Source: Rattus norvegicus
Lineage: Eukaryota; Chordata; Mammalia; Rodentia; Muridae
Length of the DNA stretch: 64,000 nt
NCBI RefSeq assembly: GCF_036323735.1
Contig: NC_086024.1
Location: 68,444,424-68,508,423 of the forward strand
Reading direction: 5' to 3'
Shown: in pieces, positions 57,641 to 64,000 of the stretch
Numbering within the stretch: position 1 is the first letter of the stretch
How the letters are laid out: each line of letters starts with the position of its first letter
Position numbers and translations under genes: made by a program
Notes under the pieces: model-generated
What the model was told of the DNA's origin: nothing
Database searches by the model: none
Seen by the model: the letters and a program-made list of their open reading frames with translations, nothing else

Positions 57641-59190
57641 TTCCTTCCCCATACTTAATCCTTTGGCTATTACTTTGATCACCAGTACAAATCCTAATTA
57701 AGGTTTCATCTGATAATTTGATTTCATCATAAAAATCTATTCTGAATCAGGAGCTTTGCCTCGTTAATTCTCGGCATTAATGAAAATCACTAATCTAACG
57801 GATAAACAGGCAATGGAAAAGTCAAATAATAACTTTCATGTTTTCAGGAATGTTTTGGTTTAAGGATTTAGGGGCCTCTACTATGAAGAAAGATTGAGAT
57901 GTAAATTTAACTGTGAGAGAAAAATAAAACTTTGCAAGTGGGAATGGAAACCAGGAAAATGGCATTGCTGTATTAAAAATGCTATAATTTCTAATGCTGC
58001 AAACCTCCAAAGTGTTGTAGTTTCCTTCCCAAATGCAAGAAAGGTCAGATTTATAGGATAAAGACAGGTAATATTCTGAGAGTCGAAGCTGGGCACTTCT
58101 TTTGTTCCACATGCTCTTGTTCTATGACTTCTGGGTTTGTAAGAAGATACCTCACCTGTGAGTCAGATTAATGTCAAATTAATCAAGACTATATTTTTTC
58201 ATCTGGCACCAATGAAGAAATTAGGGAAGTAAATGATAAATTTATCTTTTTGAAACCCCACGAGTTTGGGAAAATTAAAAAAGACTTTTACCAAATTCCC
58301 CAAATATCCAGAGCTAATAGCAGTGCTAGCATATTAACAGAAATAGTATGTTATTAAGGTGTGTGCAGTAGGATGAAGCCACATTTATATTACAGAATTT
58401 AATTAAGTATGAGAAGAAAAGAGAACCAAGAGTAACATAGAGGAGATAATATCAACGTATGAGAAAATGGGACAGAGAAAAGCTCCTGGGGGTGGGGCTA
58501 TGATTCACTATTTTGAATATTGCTGTACAACACTGTAATTCTTACTGCATATAGATAATATCTACTATTTGCTTTCATTTCATTTTATTGTTATATCAAT
58601 TATTGAAATGCTTGTTTGTTTTATATCACTTAATTACAAAAATGCAGAAAAGCACACATGAAACATCTTTGCACAAATATGCCCTCAAAAACTAATATAT
58701 GCTACGGTGCACAGTTTCCCCCTGAAAAGTCACTGCTTCTAACTTTTCAACTCATGTTTTATAAGACTGTGCATAGATACTTCAGCCCTATTCATGAGAA
58801 AATCTCTTCTTTTCAAGTAAAGAATCTAGAGAGTGGGGTAGGAAATGCAATCTATTTAGAATTATAGAAAGATATTAATGATGGGAAGGACACTGCCTAT
58901 TAAAGCCTTCAGGAATACTTTTTGAAAGACTTTTGCATCTTGTGGCTGCTTTGAAGTGAATGTAAATCATCAGTCATTGAACATTTTAACAGTAAATGAG
59001 TCTCTTGCCCAAAGTATACAGCTAAGAACCGCAGTGTTTATTGGTTTCTAAAATTGGTGTCTGTTTCTCAGAAAGGTTAAAAATGTAAGAAGACTTTTTA
59101 GGGAAACAAGGCAGAAAATATAATGAAAAAGTATTTATCCTCCATTGTCACTGTTTCTTAGTGTGAGGAAAGAACCTCATTATTATGAGA
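57641..59190. other. No gene seen; includes a TAAT-rich low-repeat block
   Basis: No L1, SINE or LTR recognised. The first 220 bases (57650-57860) carry many TAATTA, TTAAT and ATTAATG motifs and no simple repeats. Frames are short (at most 96 codons). Confidence 0.45.

Positions 59191-59193
<3 letters not shown>

Positions 59194-59226
<33 letters not shown>
59194..59226. repeat. (GT)16 microsatellite
   Basis: A near-perfect GT run (59192-59226). Confidence 0.95.
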
Positions 59227-59229
<3 letters not shown>

Positions 59230-59295
59230 TATGTCCTGTAATTGCACAAGTGTACACAAAGGCAAGGGTTGTGAAGGAAATACACAGTACTACAA

Positions 59296-59298
<3 letters not shown>

Positions 59299-59345
<47 letters not shown>

Positions 59346-59375
59346 TTTCTCTTTCCTCTCCCCCTCTCTCTCTCA
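59299..59375. repeat. (CT)n microsatellite with interruptions
   Basis: CT units with one GTCTCT and a CTTTCC/CCCC interruption; an almost pure polypyrimidine stretch. Confidence 0.95.
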
Positions 59376-60700
59376 TTTTAGGATTCTCTCTTTTCTAGAA
59401 AGAACACAGCAATTTTTATGCATATAACACACTAGAAATTGAAAGTATCCTCTTAAAAATAGTATTTGGATTTGTCTCTTTTTTTTGCCAGATACAGTCT
59501 AAGCTATATCTAAGCATGAATAGCTTAAATCATGTACATTGGGCTTTAAACACAATATGTCTAAATGTAAAATAGTTATAGAAATAGAACAGTGGGGTTA
59601 TATAATATATTCTTCATTGCAGTAGTGAAGTAAACAACCATCACACACACCTCTCTGTGGGTCTCTTTCTCTACCACTCAATAAACAACTTAAATTTTAG
59701 ATACAGGAATTTTCTCAGACTAATGGCTTCTATGAAGTCCAATTACCAATAAAATCACTGTATATTGCTACCAAACTGAAGCAAAATAATAAATGCTTAT
59801 TTACAGTTTTCTGTCTATAGTTATGCTCTTATAATATGGTCAAAAGATGTAGTATAAAGTCAGATTATCAGATCTATAGTGACACAAATACCTGCTCCAA
59901 GATAAACACTCTTCCTAGATCCTATAAGATGATAGAAAGATGAAGAAAAAGTACATTGTATTATATATAATATATTATATATAAATATTCCAACATAATT
60001 AAGTCAGTCAGAAGTAGTGTAGATAATGATTTAGATTCTGAGTAGCATTGATTTGAAGTCAAGCACTACAACTTTCTTGCTATGGGTCACTTGAGCATCT
60101 TTATTTTCTTATCTCAAACGCATATCTTTATTTTATCTGACAAAGAACATTAATGGTACATTAAAGGCTTAATCTATCTTATAGCCAAGGAAATATAATT
60201 ATTTTGTATATATCTGTCAATATTGCAAATATTATAATAAGCAGAGCAAATCCATACACGTAGGTAATGTACAAATGCATGGTGTACAAATAATTCATCA
60301 CCATATAACCACGTGGAGTTAATTAAATCTGTTAGAAAGAGAGACATTGTAAAACTGTGGTACTGAAGTAGAAAAATCCAATAACAAATTGAATGGTAAA
60401 ACTGGCTAAAATATATGGACCAAAATTTTATATTTATATTTGGGTCTTTCTGAATTCTTTTAAAATAAACAGTAAATATTTAGAATATTTTACAAAAATA
60501 AGTGTGTTGGAGAACCCTGTAGTAAGGTAGCAGTTTCCATTACTCAAAGGCTTTTTGAGTTTGTCACAAAATGGGAGACTCCCTTTCTTTTTTTTTAACA
60601 ATGTAATTATATTATAATTTAAAAAATAAAAAAATATTATACAATTAACTACTCAAGCATACATACAAAATACGAATAATAAAAGCATAAAGAAAAATCT
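59376..60700. other. No gene seen; AT-rich DNA with a 24-bp AT palindrome
   Basis: No coding signal. A perfect palindrome lies at 59961-59984. Confidence 0.6.
59961..59984. repeat. Perfect 24-bp AT palindrome
   Basis: Two 12-base arms without a spacer (TTATATATAATA / TATTATATATAA); a possible cruciform-forming site. Confidence 0.9.
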
Positions 60701-61457
60701 CTCTCTCTTTTTTTTATTTACATTTCAAATGTTATTCCTTTTCCCGGTTTCCTGTTCATAACTCCCCTATCCCATCAATCCTCCCATTTTTCTATGGGGT
60801 GTTCCCCACTCCTGTGCACACCACTTCCTACCTCCCTGCCCTGACATTCCCCTACACTGGGGGTCCAGCCTTGGCCGGGCCAAGAGCTTCCCCTTCCATT
60901 GTTGTTCAACAAGGACATCCTCTGCTACATATGCAGCAGGAGCCATGGGTCTATCCATGTGTACTCTTTGGTAGTTTAGTACCTGGGAGCTCTGGTTGGT
61001 TGCTATTGTTCTTATGGGGTTGCAAACCCATTCAGCTCCTTCAATCTTTTATCTAACTCCTCCAAAGGGGACCCCATTCTCAGTTCAATGGTTGGCTGCG
61101 AGAATACTTCCTTGTATTTGTCATGCTCTGGCAGAGCCTGTCAGCAGACAGCTTTATCAGGTTCCTGTCTCCATGTACTTCTTGGCTTCAGCAATAATGC
61201 CTGGGTTTGGTGGCTGTATGAGTATGGGCTGGATCCCCAGGTGAGGCAGTCTCTGGACGGCCTTTCCTTCAGTTTCTGCTCCAACCTTTGTCTCTATATT
61301 TCCTCCTATTAATATTTTTGGTCCTCCTTCTAAGAAAGACTAAGCATCCACACTTTGGTTGTCCTTCTTCTTGAGCTTCATGTGGTTTTTTTATTGTATC
61401 TTGGGTAATCTGAGCTCTGGGGTAATATACACTTATCAGTAAGTGCATACCATGTGT

Positions 61458-61541
61458 GTGGTTTGGTTTTTTGTTTTCTGTTTTTTGTTTTGTTGTTGTT
61501 GTTGTTTTCTTTTTTGTTTCTTTTACTGTTTTTTTTCTTGT
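61458..61541. repeat. T/G-rich simple-sequence expansion inside L1 ORF2
   Basis: Where other copies have about 10 bases (GTGTTCTTTTGTGATTGG), this L1 has about 80 bases of TTTTG, TTG and TTTTC units, between CATACCATGTGTG and TGTGATTGGGTTACC. Confidence 0.85.
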
Positions 61542-61930
61542 GATTGGGTTACCTCACTCAGGATGATATCTTCTAGTTCCATCTATATGCCTAAGAATTT
61601 CATGAAGTCATTGTTTTTGATAGCTGAGTAGTACTCCATTGTGTAGATGTACCGCATTTTCTGTATTCATTCCTCTGTTGAAGGGCATCTGGGTTCTTTC
61701 CAGCTTCTGGATATTATAAATGAGACTGCTTTGAACATAGTGGAGTATGCATCTTTGTTATATGTTGGAGCATCTTTTGGGTATATGCCCAGGAGTGGTA
61801 TAGCTGGGTCCTCAAGTAGTACTATGTCCAGACTGATATCCAGAGTGGTTCTACCAGCTTGCAATTCCAGCAACAATGGAAGAGTGTACCTTTTCCCCCA
61901 CATCCTTACCAGAATCTGTTTTCATCTGAT
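61542..61930 (-). pseudogene. L1 ORF2 C-terminal fragment of the host L1
   Basis: The minus frame reads DPAIPLLGIYPKDAPTYNKD, then STMFKAVSFIISRSWKEPRC and PSTEE, followed by the expected Trp-rich block after a break (TGA in place of the Trp codon at about 61665). A deletion compared with the 35.3-35.9 kb copy removes the segment before LEDPAIPL. Broken. Confidence 0.85.
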
Positions 61931-62725
61931 TTTTTTTAAACACTTTTTTAAAAAAATTACATTTTTCATTAGATATATTTCTTTACTTATATTTCAAATG
62001 TTACTCCCTTTCCAGGTTTCCTGTCCATTAAACCCCATCCCCTCCCTCTCCCCCGTACGGGTATTCCCCCCATCTACCCCCCTTACTGCCCCCCATATTC
62101 CCCTGCACTTGGCAGGACCAAGGGCTTCCCCTTCTGTTCGTGCCCCAACAAGGCTATTCTCTGCTACATATGCAGTTGGAGCCGTGGGTCAGGCCATGTA
62201 GTGGTTTAGTCCCTGGAAGCTCTGGTTGGTTGGCATTGTTGTTCTTATGGGGTTGCAAGCTCCTTCAACTTTTTCAATCCTTCTTTCAATTCTCCCACGG
62301 GGGTCCTGTTCTCAATTCAGTGGTTTGCTGCTAGCATTTGACATCTGTACTGGACATGCTCTGGATGTGTCTATCAGGAGAGATCTATATCCGGTCCCTT
62401 TCAGCATGCATTTTTTTAACTTCATCAATCTTATCTAGTTTTGGCGGCTGTATGTATATGGACCACATGTGAGACAGGCTCTGAATGGCCATTCCTTGAA
62501 TCGCTGCTCTAAAGTTTGCTTCCATATCCCCTCCTATGGATATTTTTACCCCCTTTAAGAAGCAGTGGGAGTATCCACATTTTGGTCATCCTTCTTCTTG
62601 AGCTTCCTGTGGTCTGTGAATTGCATCTTGGGCAGTTCCATCCTTTGGGCTAATATCAATGAGTGTAGACCAAGTGTGTTTTCTGTGATTGGGTTACCTC
62701 ACTCAGGATGATATTTTCTAGTTTA
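61931..62725 (-). mobile_element. Nested L1, 3' arm (minus strand)
   Basis: A second complete L1 3' UTR begins with T-rich sequence at 61931, ATATTTCAAATGTTACTCCC, the C-rich block at 62035-62105, and runs to the ORF2 end at TTACCTCACTCAGGATGATA. It stops at CTAGTT near 62725, exactly where the orientation flips. It lies inside the older L1. Confidence 0.9.
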
Positions 62726-62994
62726 TCTGTAAATCAGTCTGTAGGTTCCTCAGAAAATTGGACATAGTACTACTTGAGGACCCAGCTATACCACTCCTGG
62801 GCATATACCCAAAAGATGCTCCAACATACAACAAAGACACATGCTCCACTATGTTCATAGCAGCCTTATTTAAAATAGCCAGAAGCTGGAAAGAACCCAT
62901 ATGCCCTTCAACAGAGGAATGGATTCAAAAAATGTGGTACATCTACACAATGGAGTGCTACTCAGCTATCAAAAACAATGACTTCATGAAATTT
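62726..62994 (+). mobile_element. Nested L1, inverted 5' arm (twin priming)
   Basis: The L1 sequence is now in plus orientation: CTGTAAATCAGTCTGTAGG, TCCTCAGAAAATTGGACATA, and on to ACAATGACTTCATGAAATTT at the outer end. In an intact L1 this arm ends only about 17 bases upstream of where the 3' arm begins. An inverted segment taken from immediately upstream of the 3' arm is the classical twin-priming product. Flanks TTTCATCTGA (left) and ATTTACCTGA (right) may be a worn target duplication (7 of 10). Confidence 0.9.
62758..62993 (+). pseudogene. L1 ORF2 fragment in the inverted arm
   Basis: An open plus-strand stretch reads LLEDPAIPLLGIYPKDAP, then CSTMFIAALFKIARSWKEP, STEEWIQKMWYIYTMECY and NNDFMKF. 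It is open over its length but is only a piece of the ORF2 C terminus. Confidence 0.85.
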
Positions 62995-64000
62995 ACCTGA
63001 GTTTTTGATCTTAGCTATTCTGGCTTGTGTGAGGTGGAATTTCAGGGTTGTTTTGAATTGCATTTCTCTGATGACTAAGGATGTTAGACATTTCTTTAGG
63101 TGCTTCTCAGCTATTCTATATTCTTCAGTTGAGAATTCTTTTCTTAGCTCTGTACCCCATTTTTAATAGGGTTATTTGCTCTCTCGAGTCAAACTTTTTG
63201 AGTTCTTTGTATCTATTGGATATAGCCCTCTATCAGATGTAGGATTGGTAAGATCTTTCCCCAATGTATTGGTTCCCATTTTGTCCTATTGACAATGTCT
63301 TTTGCCTTACAGAAGCTTTGAAATTTTATGAGATCCCATTTGTCGATTTTTGATGTTAGAGCATAAGCCATTGGTGTTCTGTTTAGGCAATTTTTCCCTG
63401 TGCCTATATGTTCGAGCCTCTTCCCCACTTTCTCTTCTATTCGTTTCATTGCAATTGGTTTTATGAGAAAGTCATTGATCCACTTGTACTTGAACTTTGT
63501 ATAGGTCAAAGAAAATGGGTCAACTTGCATTCTTCTGCATGCTAACTCCAGTTGAACTAGCACCATTTGTTGAAAATGTCGTCTTTTTTCCACTGGAGGT
63601 TTTTACTTCCTTTGTCAAAGAGAAAATGACAATCAATATGTGGGCTAATTTCTGTGTCTTCAATTCTATCCCACTGATCTACCAATGCCATACAGTGTTT
63701 ATCACTATTGCTCTCTAATACAGCTTGAGGTAAAGGATAGTTTTTCTCCTAGAAGTTCTTTTATTGTTGAGGATAGTTTTCATTATCCTGGGTTTTTTGT
63801 TATTCCAAATGAATTTACAAATTGCTCCTTCCAACTCTATTAAGAATTGAGTTGGAATTTTGATGGGGATTGGATTGAAACTGTAGGTTGCTTTTGGCAA
63901 AATGGCCATTGGTACTATATTAATCCTGCCAATCCATGAGCATGGGAGGTCTTTCCATCTTCTGAGATTTTCTTTAATTTCTTTCTTTAGAGACTAAGTT
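62995..64000 (-). pseudogene. L1 ORF2 (host L1), reverse transcriptase end to Cys-rich region, runs off the window
   Basis: Minus-strand blocks from right to left: [20 protein letters not shown] with [17 protein letters not shown] (63909-63800), KRRHFQQMVLVQLELACRRM, LIKPIAMKRIEEKVGKRLEH, GTGKNCLNRTPMAYALTSKI and FQSFCKAKDIVNRTK, then the VRMAKIKNSG-type segment at 63000. Frameshifts and stops separate them. The FADD block would lie beyond the right edge. Confidence 0.88.

Larger units (their letters stand above)
60712..61930 (-). mobile_element. L1 3' part (host of a nested L1), minus strand
   Basis: TTTACATTTCAAATGTTATT, the reversed 3' UTR landmarks (CTACATATGCAGCAGGAG, CCATGTGTACTCTTTGG, CAGTTCAATGGTTGGCTG) and then the ORF2 end to about 61930, where the coding match breaks off at TTTTCATCTGA. 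It resumes at 62995 (ACCTGAGTTTTTGATC), the next sequence in an intact L1. So 60712-61930 and 62995-64000 are one element split by an insertion, and it continues beyond the right edge of the window. Confidence 0.9.

Overview
The window is rodent nuclear DNA, most probably rat (Rattus). It is AT-rich, carries long dinucleotide and tetranucleotide microsatellites, and contains B1-, B2- and B3-type SINEs, MaLR-like and other LTRs, and many LINE-1 (L1) fragments. One well-preserved ID element (tRNA-Ala/BC1-type SINE) at about 9.48 kb favours rat, where ID amplified strongly. I see no convincing exon of a host protein-coding gene, no tRNA or rRNA gene and no CRISPR array. The window reads as a gene-poor, L1-rich intergenic or intronic region. 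All open frames of more than about 200 codons lie in L1 or in simple-sequence DNA.

Layout. 0-4.3 kb: an L1 3' end on the plus strand (cut by the window edge), an LTR-like repeat and an old L1 3' end on the minus strand. 4.3-8.3 kb: unassigned AT-rich DNA with a degenerate B1 and an (AC)15 tract. 8.3-11.3 kb: an LTR, a MaLR-like LTR, an ID element inserted into the head of a B2, then an old Lx-type L1 3' UTR. 13.7-19.3 kb: a MaLR element with internal sequence, an L1 3' end, an L1 with head-to-head parts (probable twin priming) that was later hit by a solo LTR, a 123-nt polypyrimidine tract, and an LTR-like repeat with a fourfold 32-bp tandem. 19.3-34.6 kb: mostly unassigned, with a complex microsatellite and palindrome, a 188-bp 98%-identical inverted repeat, a gammaretrovirus-like solo LTR and SINE remnants. 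34.6-41.1 kb: an almost full-length minus-strand L1. 41.1-56.5 kb: mostly unassigned low-repeat DNA with one hAT-type MITE, SINE remnants and a structured GCA repeat. 56.5-64 kb: L1 3' ends, an LTR-like stretch, and an L1 with a second, 5'-inverted L1 nested in it.

How the parts work together. The only unit that looks like a multi-part machine is the 34.6-41.1 kb L1. It has a GC-rich 5' UTR/promoter, an uninterrupted 357-codon ORF1 (coiled coil, RRM, C-terminal domain) and a complete-length ORF2 (endonuclease, reverse transcriptase, Cys-rich C terminus). ORF2 carries three stop codons and four frameshifts, so the element cannot move autonomously, although its ORF1 frame is open. An antisense open frame runs outward through its 5' UTR, as ORF0 does in primate L1, but high GC may explain it.

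No undescribed gene system is evident. The observations most worth checking are the 188-bp inverted repeat (23981-24168 / 25869-26056), which matches no repeat family I recognise, the two head-to-head L1 structures, the antisense frame in the L1 5' UTR, and the internal tandem in an LTR-like repeat. All family names come from recognition of sequence, not from a database search.
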